A program made the translations under genes and the position numbers. A DNA stretch of 64,000 bases from Alligator mississippiensis (Eukaryota > Chordata > Crocodylia > Alligatoridae): positions 218,395,978-218,459,977 of the forward strand of contig NC_081828.1 of NCBI RefSeq assembly GCF_030867095.1. Reading direction: 5' to 3'. Below are positions 1-11,290 of this stretch, piece after piece (the stretch's first letter is position 1; each line of letters begins with the position of its first letter). The notes under the pieces are model-generated. The model saw nothing but the letters and a program-made list of their open reading frames with translations, did no database searches and was not told the DNA's origin.

Positions 1-399
1 GAGGCCTGGGCTGCCTCGTGCAGCACCAGGCTCGGCCCACTCCCGGACCTCCATGCAGCGCTTTCTGCACCGAGCTCCCAGCCTCGCTCCGGGCTTGGTG
101 CCCAAGCGCTCCAAACATCCTGCTCTGTGCACCGGCCTGTGCGCCGTGTCTCTGGCCGCACGCCAGAGGTTGCAGACCTGAGCTGCTTCACGCAGCTCCC
201 AGGGTCTGGACACTGTGAGCCGTGCTGCACACTGAGAGCTTGACCGCTGGAGCTGTCCACCATTCCCCGCTGATGGAAGTCTTCAGGGGCATTTCCAGGC
301 TGCTGCTTCACCCTGCCGAGCAGCTCTCCTCAGCTCTTCTAAGCCCCGCTCTTCTCTCTTCTCCATCCCCGATGTGCTTCCCTCATGTCGGGCACGCAG
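1..399. other. No gene recognised
   Basis: This stretch is GC-rich and has open frames on both strands, but none resembles a known protein. It would lie just downstream of the minus-strand promoter-like layout at 402-546, so a leftward transcript cannot be excluded. Confidence 0.4.
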
Positions 400-401
400 C
401 T

Positions 402-546
402 CCTTTTATATGCTCCAGGGCTCCACCCCTGAAGTCTTCTGACCTGACAGTGTCGCAGTCTTCAATCAGGTCCAGCGTGAGCTCAGAAAGGGGCGTGAAT
501 TCACTCCTCTTGCAGCCTCCTGATTGGTGGATGGGCTCCGCCAATC
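402..546 (-). promoter_or_regulatory. Promoter-like TATA box plus paired CCAAT boxes, pointing left
   Basis: Read on the minus strand, CATATAAAAGG (402-412) is a good TATA box. About 110-135 bases upstream of it lie two CCAAT-type boxes facing each other, seen on the plus strand as TGATTGGTGG (521-530) and CCAATCA (541-547). That is a classic NF-Y plus TATA arrangement. No convincing coding product follows to the left, so this may belong to a lost gene, a non-coding transcript or a transposon. The function is inferred from spacing alone. Confidence 0.35.
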
Positions 547-654
547 AAAACATGATGCGCGCGTATTCGGAAACTCCCCTCTGCCCGCCCTCGTGGAGAA
601 AGGACACTACACACCCGGCGTGGAGGAGACAGTGGTCCGCGATGTCGCCATTTC

Positions 655-1085
655 CCCTCTTATATTAGCGGACGCTGCCTCCCCCCTAAAGCCCTGGCTC
701 ATGAAGCCTTATGGAGGGAGCGTCACCGACCCGCAGAAGCTGGTTTTTAACAACCGCCCGCGCAGTTGCAGGATGGCTGTGGAAGGCGCGTTTGGCTGAC
801 TGAAAGGACGATGGAGGGTGCTTACGTGCTGGCTCGAGATGGAGCAAGAAAATATAATGGCCTTTATTGTGGCAGCTTGTGCGCTGCACAATGTCTGTGA
901 CAGCTGCGGAGAGGTTTGCAAGGACTCGTGGGAAGAAGAAGCGTGACGGGCAGTGGACAGACAACGGACGTGGGGCAGCAGCACGGGGGCCGAGGAGATA
1001 TCCTCGAGGAGAGGCTGGTCGGGCAGCCCTTGTCTGGCAGGATGCATTGCTGACAACAACCCCTAATGCTTTGTTCTAAAATAAA
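655..1085 (+). mobile_element. PIF/Harbinger DNA transposon, transposase C-terminal remnant
   Basis: The translated frame reads LADAASPLKPWLMKPYGG, then NRPRSCRMAVEGAFG, then LKGRWRVL and AACALHNVC. These are the familiar blocks of Harbinger/HARBI1-type DDE transposases: the second Asp in the GDsAYPL-like block, and the catalytic Glu in the VEnAFGxLK block, both still present. The copy is not functional. It lacks the N-terminal half, and a TGA stop interrupts the frame directly after VEGAFG, with further stops downstream. An AATAAA lies just past the end at about 1080. Terminal inverted repeats and the partner MYB-like gene were not found. Confidence 0.8.
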
Positions 1086-2264
1086 TTCATTTATTTTACA
1101 TTTTAAATCTGTGCTGTCTACAGGGGCGTGCGGTGTTGCAGACGGGGGGCAGAAGGGAGGACGGTCAGGGGAAGGGGAGGAAACTGGACTGGGCTGGGGG
1201 CTTGCTGCTTCCAGACTGAGTGCTTTGGGGGAGGCACCGTCACCCACGTCTGAATGAGCCCCCCGCCCCGTGGGTGAGATGGATAGCTATTATAGCTCGG
1301 GGGCACCAAGCTGAACAGCATGCCGCATTTTGAAAAACATTCCAAAAACATGTATAAAACAATTCACAACAGCTCCGAAAGCCGTACGTGGCACTACACA
1401 AACAGACTGACAGTGCACCTGGGCAGGGCACGGGAGGGTTGAAATGGGAGCCCCCATCGGAAACTGTACGAATGAGCTCAGGCATGCTGGGAAATGTAGT
1501 AAAAAACAAACAAACAGAAAAAAAAGCCAGAAGAGCTCGTCACCAGCAACATGGACAGCAATCGCCAATCCCCGAGGCGGCAACAAACACCCACCCCCTC
1601 ACTACTGTTATGATACCATAGCCCCCTGTTACTCTTATAACGGTTATCATAGCAGCTATAGTTAATTAAAGAAAAAACCTCCCATATATTTGTAGCATGG
1701 TGGGATGGGCAGGGAAAGGAACGGGAGGGGAGGATTCACGCGGCTTGTCTTTGGGATTGGCATGGGGTCTTTGGGATCGCGTACTGACGGAGAGAGACCA
1801 GACCGACCTTGCATAGGCGGGTGCAAGGGACAAGGATTTTGGGGTGACCGTGCCCGGGGGAGACTCCCATGGAGAGTCCGGGGGCGAGGACGGGGAAAGA
1901 CTGCACAGTTATGGTGCGGTGGTTTCTGTAGCATGCAAGGGGGTGATGCAGCTGCTTCGTGTCCTGTTCATTTTTGGGGATCCTATTTATGCCTGGCTGG
2001 ACTTGGGGCTCTGGCGTGGGACTCACCCTTGCACACCTGGGGCTGGTGTGAAGCACTGTAGCTGTTCTGACAGTGCACGCTGCCGTGAAAGGAGCCTGTG
2101 TACGCCTGGGAGGAAGCGTGCAGGGAGGTCATGGCAGAGCTGTCCTAGGGGACCCCCCCCAGCTGTGTCCATGATCCCAGACCACCTTTGTCCTGGAGGC
2201 TGTCACTCAAACCAGAGGACCTGGGTGTTAGCCACACCCTGTACTCAGTTTAATGCCCCTCAGG
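1086..2264. other. Non-coding stretch, mostly unassigned
   Basis: No recognisable protein or repeat family is seen apart from the regulatory-type site at 1481-1500. The 3' flank of the Harbinger remnant probably extends some way into this stretch. Confidence 0.4.
1481..1500 (-). promoter_or_regulatory. ZNF143/Staf (SBS2-type) binding site
   Basis: On the minus strand the 20 bases read ACTACATTTCCCAGCATGCC, matching the long ZNF143/THAP11 consensus ACTACAnTTCCCAGCATGCC. A match this long is rarely accidental, and in vertebrates the motif marks promoters and chromatin loop anchors. No gene start is visible beside it, so it may be an orphan promoter, a loop anchor or part of a repeat. Confidence 0.6.
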
Positions 2265-2440
2265 GGTGCTGGATGTTGCCTCCAGCCCAGGCTGGGGATG
2301 GGGCTGTGCCGATGCTCCTACTGGGACTTATACCCAGAGGGTCCTGGATAGATGGTCCTGCACCTCTACTCAGGGTCAGGCCAACGCTGCATTTGGGATC
2401 AGGAAGGTATTTGATCTCAAGGGGCATCTGGTCCAATGCC
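2265..2440 (+). mobile_element. CR1-like repeat fragment (family seen also at 26,950, 28,565 and 48,110)
   Basis: The text from GCCCAGGCTGGGGATGGGGC through the CTCAGGGTCAGGCCAA block matches the middle of the repeats at 28,565-29,015 and 48,110-48,545 in this window. The 3' end is missing. Confidence 0.6.
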
Positions 2441-2739
2441 TAAGAAGATCAGCACTGCCACTGACTGGGTCAGACCATAGGGTCATCTTGCCCAGTGTCC
2501 CGTGTCACGCTGTCCGGCGTGCTCTGCTTGGTGTCCCCCCCTGGGTGCACTCGCTCTGAGCCCGTGACCCTCACTCCTGTCCCTGTTTTGTCTTTGAGTT
2601 GTCCCAAGAAATCAGTCATGTGCCTTTAGTAGCCCCCATCACCAAGGGGGCCTTATATTTCGACCTGGTGGTCTTTGGCCCACTATCCAGAGTGGCAGAG
2701 CAACAGGCCTGGGTTACACAGGGGCTGGAAAGGTGACTG

Positions 2740-3190
2740 ATCGGGGTCTGAGCAAGGTTTTCCCCCGTTCCTCTCTGCCTTGCAGCCTCCAGCATTTCAG
2801 GTCCAGGCAGTTCGGACTCAGAGGCCGTGCCCCTCGCTCCCTGCTCAATAGCGACCGATGTCCCTTTCCTCCAAGGATGCATCTCTGATGAACAAACGCT
2901 TGCAAAGAAGAACTTTTGCAGCTATTTAAGTTGGTCTAATAAATGATATAGGATTTACCCAAAGAACCTTGCCTGCTTATGTCTGGCTACAACCTATACT
3001 TCCGATCCTGGTTTGAATCTGGCTAAGCTGCCAGCTTCCACCACCTCCGGTGGCAGCAAGCTCCACACATTAATGCCACGCGGGTGACAGCGTACTTCCT
3101 GGTGCCAGTTTTAAATTGCCGGCCTGCTTGTTTCGTGCTGTGACCCCTCTTTTTTGTCTGGCAAGAGTCAGGCAATCATAATCACTCTCT
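2740..3190 (-). mobile_element. Old CR1 LINE 3' portion
   Basis: This diverged CR1-type 3' region lies in minus orientation and is alignable by eye to 41,430-42,120 and 48,845-49,260. Shared blocks include a Leu/Ala-rich CCTCCAGCATTTCAGGTCC segment and the TGTGACCCCTCTTTTTTGTC segment. No reading frame remains. Confidence 0.55.
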
Positions 3191-3575
3191 TCTTTATCAT
3201 CTGGGCTGATTTAGTTTGGAGAAGAAACGACCGAGGGGGATTGAATAGCAGCCTTCACCTCCCTGCAGGGGGGCTGCAAAGAGGATGGAGCTGGGCTGTT
3301 CTCAGTGGGGGCAGATGACAGGACAAGGAGCAATGGGCTCAAGCTGCAGCAAGGGAAGTTGAGGTTGGATATTAGGAAAAACTTTCTCCCTAGGAGAGTG
3401 AAACACTGGAACAAGTTACTGAGAGAGGTGGTGGACTCTCCATCCTTGGAGGCTTGAAGACCCCGGTAGACAAAGCCTTGGCTGGGATGATGTAGCTGGG
3501 GCTGGTCCTGCTTGGAGCATGGCTTGGGTTAGATGCGACTCCTGAGGTCCCTTCCCACCCTCATTTTCTATCATC
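3190..3575 (+). mobile_element. CR1 LINE 3' end
   Basis: This is a 5'-truncated CR1 tail in plus orientation. Characteristic text includes GGGCTCAAGCTGCAGCAAGG, TTGAGGTTGGATATTAGGAA and the terminal GAGGTCCCTTCCCACCCTCA followed by TTTTCTAT. The same subfamily recurs at 24,740, 34,555 and, inverted, at 36,138 and 42,812. Confidence 0.85.
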
Positions 3576-5277
3576 TGTGCTTCTTTATTCTCCAGCCTCC
3601 AGTGCAGGAGATCCCAGCACTGCACTGCTGCTGCCTCCCTGCTCTGATATCAAGGACGTTTCCCCCAAGATCTCTTTCCTGTCTTATGAAGAAGCAAGCC
3701 AATCGTCTGCATGGCCCGGGGGGCTCGGATTCCTTCCAGTGACCTGATTTTTATTAATATGCACCACTGCACCCTGTGCGCTTGTCGAGCTCGCTGGCCC
3801 ACACTGGGTCTTCTGCCTCCTGCACATGCAGGAGCCCCGTCCCCTGCCTTCACCTGGGGCCGGGGAAAGGTGCATGCGTGCCATGTTTTGGGCACTGGGC
3901 CTGGTCGTTTGTGCTGCTTTAAGAGTAATTAGATGCGTTATTTTGGCTGGTGGGTCACATATCAGCTCCTCACTGTCCCGGAGTGCCCCTTGATCCCCTT
4001 TCCAACCTGCTGCTCTGCTGTCTGCTCCCTGCCTGATCTGCCGCTCTACTTTCTGCTCCCTGCCCTATCTGTCTCTGTGTCCCAGCAAGGATGGGGCGTC
4101 CCGCTCACACTTCATGGGGGGCAGGGGCGGTTACTGCAGGTCGGTGGTGGTGCGGGGGACGACAACAAGACAATCCCGAAAACAGACCCACCTTCCCCTG
4201 CTCCTGCCTCGAGGGTCTTGCCCCAGCCCGGGGAGGAGGGGGAGACTCGGACAATGGATGCTCTGTCATCCGAGACCCAAAGCATCCCAACCCTTCCCCC
4301 ATCCTGTCCAGTGCTTCCAGAGAGGAGATATATCATGAGGATGGGGAGGGTCCCTCCGGCAGGCATTTGGCTGGCTGCCCGGGAAGCCTGATAAGCCTGG
4401 AGGAGAGCAAGGGGGTGCAGGGGGAGGGTCCCGGTCCAGGGGTACCCACGCCCTGTTCCCAAGCCAGGCCTAGCTCCTCTGGGCAGAAGGCCCCAGCCCA
4501 GCTTCATCATCGCCCCCTCCCACAAATCCTGGGCAGCGATGCATGAACACCCCCTCCCCGCTTCCTGCCCTGCCCAGCTGCTCCTTCCAAAGGTATTTTT
4601 CTCTCTCCCTTAGGGAAACTTTCCATTGCTCTGTCAAAGGGGGTTGCACAGAGGAGTTTGTTTCAGAGCTGTAGCAAGGGGGGTGGACACAGGAGGGGGC
4701 TGGGGGAGGGCCCCCTGCCTCCCAGCTTCTTCCACACCCTCTTCTCCACCCTCCCCAAACAGGCTGGGGGGAGTGGGGGTGTCAGAGGAACCAAGACTGA
4801 GCTGGGTCATCTCCACCCAGCCCCCTCCCAGCAGGTCAGGACCCCTGGCAGGAGCTGGGGGCAGCAGCCCTGCCAGAGGGATGCAGGGACAGCAAAGGCT
4901 GCGAAGTCTGGCTTTACTAGCCACTAGCCCCCACGCTTCATCTCATGTCCATGTCCCTGGGCCCCCATGCTGATGAGCGTCGAGGCCCATGCCCTCTCCC
5001 AGTGGTGCTTTGCAAAGTCCTTGTCCCCAGCCTGGCGGCTGATCTCCACACCTCCCCTGTGTCTGCGGCCCAGGGACCTACTGGAGTTTCATTAAACATT
5101 TTATTACAGCTCAGGTACAGGAGCATGGAGGCTGCTGGCTGTTTGAATGGTTTAACACCAGGTTTTTGGGCTGTTTGCAAAGAGAAAGGTGTCCGGAGAC
5201 TTCCTCACCTACAATCCCCTCCTGCCCCATCAGCAGGAGCATTTGAGTTGTGGAGTAGCGAGTACGCAGGATTGTTT
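3576..5277. other. Unique-looking non-coding DNA
   Basis: No gene or repeat family was recognised. Around 3990-4080 a short CTGCTCCCTGCC-rich patch resembles the degenerate edge of the intron minisatellite near 50,300. Confidence 0.4.
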
Positions 5278-5395
5278 TCATAGTCTCATCATTTCTAGGG
5301 CCGGAAGGGACCTGAGCAGATCATCAAGTCCGACCCCCTGCCCCAATGGGGGTCATAATACCCCAGCCAGATATCCGCTTTGGGATGGGCAGTAA
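5278..5395 (-). mobile_element. CR1 LINE 3' tail fragment
   Basis: This is the minus-strand 3' end of a CR1, with the GGGCCGGAAGGGACCTGAGC block followed by CAAGTCCGACCCCCTGCCCC. Only about 120 bases remain. Confidence 0.8.
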
Positions 5396-5742
5396 GGCAA
5401 AGGGTGGCTGACAGCTGAATTCTTGGCTGGAGAATAAAAGACCAGCCTACAGGGGCTTTACCAAGAGACATGTGTTTTTTTCTGATGTCTTTACTAGACC
5501 AGCTGTATCATTGGGACGTGTTGAACAAGTTTTTTGGGGGTCACCTTGTGCCCAAAAGCTGGTCTAGCAGCTTTCCCAACTATGTAGTCAGTCCAATAAT
5601 AGGTAGCACAACCCCCACTCCCGCTCCTTTCTTGTCTTAGGAACGTTTTCTGGACCGTCACGGCTCCAACCCTGCTGCAAAGACCTCTTAATCCATGCTG
5701 TAAGGTCCTGAGGCTGGGGTCCAAGAAGGAGACATGTCCTAG

Positions 5743-5855
5743 GGCAGTGATTTTCTACCTTTATAGACTCAACTCCGCCTTGGAAAATGCCAGCTCTCAG
5801 CTTTCATGTCTTTCTTGACTATGGAAAAATACTAGAGCAATTCTTGTATGCAGAG
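5743..5855. mobile_element. hAT-like MITE, left-end piece
   Basis: It opens with CAGTGATTTTCTACC, close to the hAT/Charlie terminal repeat CAGTGGTTCTCAACC. It continues with GACTATGGAAAAATACTAGA, which matches GACTCCGGAAAAATGATAGA at 15,348. It appears to be one end of the family whose opposite end is at 15,344-15,566. Confidence 0.45.
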
Positions 5856-7149
5856 CTCTGCCCAGGTGCCTTCTGTGGCTTGCACCTTGGAGGGGGCTGC
5901 AGGGGTCTGCCTCTCCCCCGAGTCTCCCCTGAGTCTCTTCCCCTGGCTTTATCGGTGCTCAAACCTGCTCTTGAGAAGCTGGAGTGTCTGGGGGAAGAGG
6001 AAGAAAACTGCACACTTTCACCATGCACCCAGTGGGTGCTCTGTGGTGGCTGCAAGGCAACGGCAGGTGTTACCTGGGTTACAGGTGAGCGGGTGGGCTG
6101 GCCACTGATAACAGAGGTGGGAGACAGCACGGTATAGGTACTGTCCCATAATACTGCCTGGGGAGATGGTGTGGGAGAGGGAGGGGGGCAGCCTGCAGAC
6201 TGGTAGCAAGCCTTTCTGGCTTTACTGGGCTCTTCAGTTTTCCCTCCAGTCCGTACCCCACATTTATATACGTCTTATTCTAACCACTGTTCTCTGGTTG
6301 GTTTATTTAAATGTCTTTCTTTCCCTGAGGCTTTGGGAACTGGATGGCACCAGTTTTCGGTGGCCTTGGAAGGTGCCAGTGAGCTGGGAGTTATTGTTGT
6401 GAAAATTGCAGTTCTGGAAGGGAGGATTTCTTATCTCCTTTCTTCACCACCTGGGAATGCTGCTTGTCCCCATCCTGTTTCCTTTTCATTTTGGCTTCTG
6501 ACCTTCAGAGACAAGGCTGCTTTTTTTTTACAGCTTATCTATGACACTGAGCACAACTATCTGCACCAAAGAAAAGTTGCATCTAATTCCTTGGGTTAAC
6601 ATTAAGGGCGACCTAAGTTAAAACCAGAATGTGCTGTGATAGGTTATCTGTCTTAAGGCCTTGTATAATGTCTTCTCTCAGGCTTCTTGCTCTGTTTAAT
6701 TTGATCTCAGTACTGGTTTTGCTGGACATATTGATTGCTTTCTTTGCTTCGCTGACCGGGCTAAGGGGCAATGTCCGCAGAGGGTCCCTCTGCAGTCACT
6801 CAGAAACAGGCTTTGGTGGTGGTGGTGGTACGAGGGCGGTCTATGAAGTGGAAAGGGTGGAGATCTTGATGAAATGGTGGCTTCGCCTCTTTGCACAAAG
6901 CACAGTCTTCTGGTGCACCCGTAACCCAGGAGCAGTAGAGAGAAGGTGGGTGGAGGGAAAGCTCCCTTGTATTGAGACGCAAGGCACTGTGGGATGCTGC
7001 TGGGCTCGCTGTTCCTCCACCGTGTATTCGGAGAGCAGATACACACACGTTTGTCACAAGTGAACTTACTACCTGTTTTTTCAGGGGTATCTTTACTCTT
7101 GATTTCAGAGTACCACATAGTAGGGCTCTGCTTTTCGTGTCCGCTTGGA
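5856..7149. other. Unassigned non-coding DNA
   Basis: No gene or repeat family was recognised. The stretch contains only a short GGT run near 6820 and scattered short open frames without known motifs. Confidence 0.35.
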
Positions 7150-7460
7150 CTTTTCTATATAGTCGAATCACAGAGAAGAGGGGCTGGAAGGGACATTGGG
7201 AGGTCACACATCTCATCCAACCCCCTGCCCGAGGCAGGATTTTCCCTATTCAAACCATCCCATACAAATCCATCACCTAAATTCCTAGTAAAACTCCTGT
7301 CAACCCTGACACAATACCAGACATCGCACCTGTCCCTGCCGCAGGGAAAGCAGGGAGGTCGCGATGGCCAAGGTCCTGCTTCTGTAAAAGGTTGTTCGTA
7401 CCCGCGTAAGAGATCTCAGGCAGATCCCAGATTTTACTATATACAAAACCCGGGGTTAGG
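7150..7460 (-). mobile_element. CR1-like repeat, 3' portion
   Basis: This is a minus-orientation copy of the family also at 20,135 and within the inverted arm at 35,270. Shared blocks are GGGGCTGGAAGGGACATTGG, CCAACCCCCTGCCCGAGGCA and CAGGGAAAGCAGGG. It is non-coding. Confidence 0.75.
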
Positions 7461-7489
7461 AATGGGTTGCTATAATTACCAACAGTGGC

Positions 7490-7705
7490 CAAGTGCGTGT
7501 GCATGTGTCGGATGTTTGGGTGTGTGTGCACGTGTGTGTATGTATGTGTGTGTGTGTGCATGCACATGCCCTAGATACCTGGGTTCTGCATTTGTGTAGG
7601 TGTGTGCATGTCCCGGGTGCCCAGATTCTGTGTGTGTGCGTGTTTGTGTGTCCCAGATGCCTGGGTCCTATGTGTGTGTGCATGTGCAAGTGTCCCAGAT
7701 GCCCG
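7490..7705 (+). repeat. GT-rich minisatellite
   Basis: Three to four diverged units of roughly 60-65 bases alternate GTGTGTGCATG-type runs with a CCCAGATGCCTGGGT-like core. Copies of the core are at about 7568, 7612, 7650 and 7693. The reading frames across it are repeat artefacts. Confidence 0.7.
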
Positions 7706-8224
7706 TATGATGACCTATGACGAATCCTCTGTCTGGACCCTTTCCCTCGTCTGGGACCAGAGCCGTGCAGCTGCTCACAACCCGGCACTGATGGACGTAC
7801 ACTGCAACCCCTTCCCGGGTTGGGCTGGTCACGGTCCATTGCGTGAGGAGCAGATTACAGCTCTGCCCCGGGCCCTGGCCTCATGCATCACCCCCCCACG
7901 ATCCCAATCCTGGCTCTGTGCCCTTCCCCATCGACCTGTACTGCTCCCAGATGCTGCTCTTTACCCGCATGCAGCCCCACCCGATCTGCCCAGCCAAGTG
8001 CACCCTGCTTGTGGGGGCCATTTCGGGAGTTTCGGCAGAGGGGAGGGGAGTGCTGACCCCTAAACTCCTAAGTGTCCCTCCAGCCCAAATAATTACCCAC
8101 CCCTGCTCTAGAGATACCTGGTTTACTGATTTCCCTCTACAGCTTCCACTTCTACCTCTGTTGGACACAGGGCTGGGCCAATGCACGCAGACCCTTGGTC
8201 TGACCTATAGGGCACTTCTTGTGT

Positions 8225-8366
8225 TTGATATGCTTATTAGTGGTACACCAATCTGATTGCCTTCCCCAAGAGTACACCCCAACCTACCTAGGGGTCACAT
8301 TCGACCACTCCCTCACCTAAAAACATCACATCCATGAAGTCTGTTGTGCTCCTGTATGGACCAGAG
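8225..8366 (+). mobile_element. Short LINE reverse-transcriptase remnant (non-CR1)
   Basis: One frame reads EYTPTYLGVTFDHSLT followed by a stop, then KHHIHEV. A little further on CCAPVWTR resembles the block that normally lies several dozen residues downstream (EYCAPVW). The pair of motifs is typical of RTE/Jockey-type LINE proteins, so this looks like an old copy with an internal deletion. It abuts the 3' end of the CR1 that begins at 8367. Confidence 0.45.
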
Positions 8367-11290
8367 GTTTCATAGTTTCATAGTGCTTGGGGTCAGAAGG
8401 GACCTAAACAGATCATCAGGTCCGACCGTAAAGTAATGTCTCCTGATGTCCAGCCTGAACCTGCTCTCTAACAACTTGTGGCTGTTATTCCTTGTCATCC
8501 CAGGTGGTGCTCGGGGGAACAGAGCCTCCCCTAATCCCCGCTGGTCCCCCCGGTGAGTTTGTAAACGGCCACTAGATCCCCCCTCAGCCTTCTCTTGTGG
8601 AGGCTGAACAGGTTCAGGTCTTGTCACCTCTCCTCGTAGGGCCTGCCCTGCTGATCCCTGACCATGTGAGTGGTCCTCCTCTGGACCCTCTCCATGCTGC
8701 CCACATCCCTCCTGAAATGCGGTGCCCAGAACTGGACACAGTACTCCAACAGTGGCCTGACCAGTGTCGCGTAGAGGGGGAGGATCACCTCCTTGGCCCT
8801 GCTCGAGATGCACCTGTGGACGCACGACAAGGTGCGGTTGGCCATCCTGACCCCTTCCTCGCAATGGCAGCTCATGTCCATCCTGGAGTCAGCAATGACT
8901 CCAAGATCTATTTCTGCACCGTGTTGACAAGAAGGGTGTCCCAGTCCATAGGTGTGCTGCTGGTTCCTTCTCCCCAGATGCAGCACCTTGCACTTGTCTG
9001 TGTTGAACTCCATCCTATTCTCATCTGCCACCTCTGTAACCTGTCTAGATCTAGCTGGATTCGGTCCCTCCCCTCCAGTGTGCCCACCTCACCCCACAAC
9101 TTGGTGTTGTCAGTGAATTTGGACAGCGTGCTTTCCGCCCCGACATCCAGATCACTGATGAAGATGTTGAACAGCACAGGCCCCAGGACCGGGTCCTGGG
9201 GGACTCCACTGCCCACATCCCTCCAGGCTGAAAACGACCCGTCCACCACCACTCTCTCAGTGCGACCATCTAGCCAATTTGCCACCCATCTGACTGTGTG
9301 GGCATCAATGTCGCAGTCACCAAGGTTTTTTAAGACAAGGTGGTGGGAAACCATGTCAAAGGCCTTCTTAAAGTCCAGGAAGATGCCATCCACCCCGACA
9401 CCCTCGTCCAGGGACTTTGTGACCTGATCATAAAAAGAAACCAGGTTAGTCAGGCAGGACCTGCCCTCGGTGAACCCATGTTGGTTGCCCCTGAGCATTA
9501 CCTCCCCTGCTCGGCCTTTGCAGACGTGCTCCTGGATAATTTTCTCAAACGTCTTCCCAAGGACCAACGTGAGACTGACTGGCCTATAATTGCCGGGGTC
9601 CTTCTTTCTCCCCTTCTTGTAAATGGGGACCACACTGGCCCTTTTCCAATCCTCTGGGACCTAGTCAGTGCCCCACGAGTGCTTGTAGAGTCGTGCCAGG
9701 GGCCCCACTATGACCCCCACCAATTCCCTCAGCACCCTTGGGTGAAGAGCATCTGGACCTACTGATTTAAACATGTCGAGCCCCTCCAAAAGTTCCCTAA
9801 CTAGGTCGTCCCTGACCCCAGGCATGGCGGTGCCTCCCCTGGGTCCGTCCGTAATCCTAGTGGGGGAAATGTCTGGTCCCTGTTCAGGAATATGGAGGCA
9901 AAAAATTCATTAAAGAGGTCAGCTTTTTCATTTGCTGCAATCACCAGATTGCCAAACCTGTAGGGCCCCACATTACCCGGTGCCTTCTTCTTACTTCCTA
10001 TGTATTTGAAAAAGGACTTTTTGTTATCCCTATTTGTGGTCACTAGCCCTGGCTCCATCTCTGCCTTGGCCTTCCTAACAGCCTCCCAGCAGTCCCGAGC
10101 AATGGAGGAGTAATCCTCCTTGGTGATAGCCCCTTGCTTCCACTGTTTGTACATCTCCTTTTTTGCCCTCAGGCATCCCTGGATGCCTTTGCTGAGCCGT
10201 GGGGGCTCTTTAGCCCTCCTGCCCTTCTTGGTGTGCATTGGGTCTGACTCCCTTTGAGCTCGGAGGATCGTCTCCTTGAGGAACAACCACCTGTCTCGGA
10301 CTCCCATCTCATTGAGGCTCCAAGACCCCAATGCCTCTCCTACTAATCTTCTTAGCTCATTGAAGTCGGCCCTCCTGAAACCCAGGGCTGCTGCCTTGCT
10401 GCTTGCTTTCACCACCCTGTGCTGGGTGGTGAATCCCAGCAGGTGATGATCGCTGTCGTCCAGGTGGTCGAGCACCTGCAGAGCCCTCACCAGGTCGTCG
10501 CTTGTGCCAGGACCAGGTCCAACAAGGCATCTCCCCTGGTGGGGCTGTGCACCTCCTGGGTTAGGTGGAGGTCCTGTATCTCGGCTAGGAACCTACGTGA
10601 GCGGTCGGACCCAGCTGACTGCTCCTCCCAGCAGATATCTGGGTACTTTAGGTCACCCATAATGACCACGTCCCTTGACTTAACTGCATCCACGAGCTGA
10701 CCTGTGAATTCCCGGTCCAGCTTGTCCCCTGGCAAGGTGGTCTGTAGTAGACACCCACTATCAAGTCCCTTTCCCCACAACCCCCTTGTATTCTTACCCA
10801 GAGAGCTTCATTTTGCCCCTTCTCTGATCCCATCCTGATCATTGAGGACATGTATTGCTCTTTGATGTATAGCGCTACACCCCCCGCCTCTTTTCCCTGC
10901 TCTGTCTCGCCTGTACAGCCTGTAGCCCTCGATGTCCGCTGCCCAGGCGTGGGTAGGAATCCCACCAGGTTTCCGTGAGCCCCACCAGGCCTGGGTTTTT
11001 GCTAGCCAGCAGGAGGGCGATTTCCTCCAGCTTATTCCTCATGCTTCGAGCATTTGGTCTCGTGGCGCCGTCCGTGTCTGCTCACTGGAAGGATAGAAGA
11101 AAAAACCACCTGTGCCTCGTCTCCTTGAGCTTTGCCCCAGAGCCTTGTGGTCTCTCATGACGCGGTCCGGGTTGCCCCTGGCTGTGTCATTCGTACCCAC
11201 ATGGATGAGGACCATGGGGTAATGATCAGAGAGTTGGATGAGGTCCCCAATTTGATGCCCGATAAGTTTGATCAATCATGGAAAGGGCGA
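8367..11290 (-). mobile_element. Nearly full-length CR1 LINE
   Basis: Read on the minus strand from 11,290 down to 8367, the order is as follows. First comes an ORF1 esterase remnant with VLIHVGTNDTARG (about 11,190). Next is an EEP endonuclease with GGVALYIKE and VGVYYRPP (about 10,900-10,750) and VVIMGDLKYPDICWE (about 10,660), where the usual GDFN has become GDLK. Then follow a linker region (10,490-9801), a reverse transcriptase with YRPVSLT, NQHGF and GVPQ (9800-8908), and the C-terminal [12 protein letters not shown] block. The active-site FADD reads FTDN, so this copy is catalytically dead, and several frameshifts divide the protein. The 3' end carries ACTATGA-type octamers. Confidence 0.9.
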
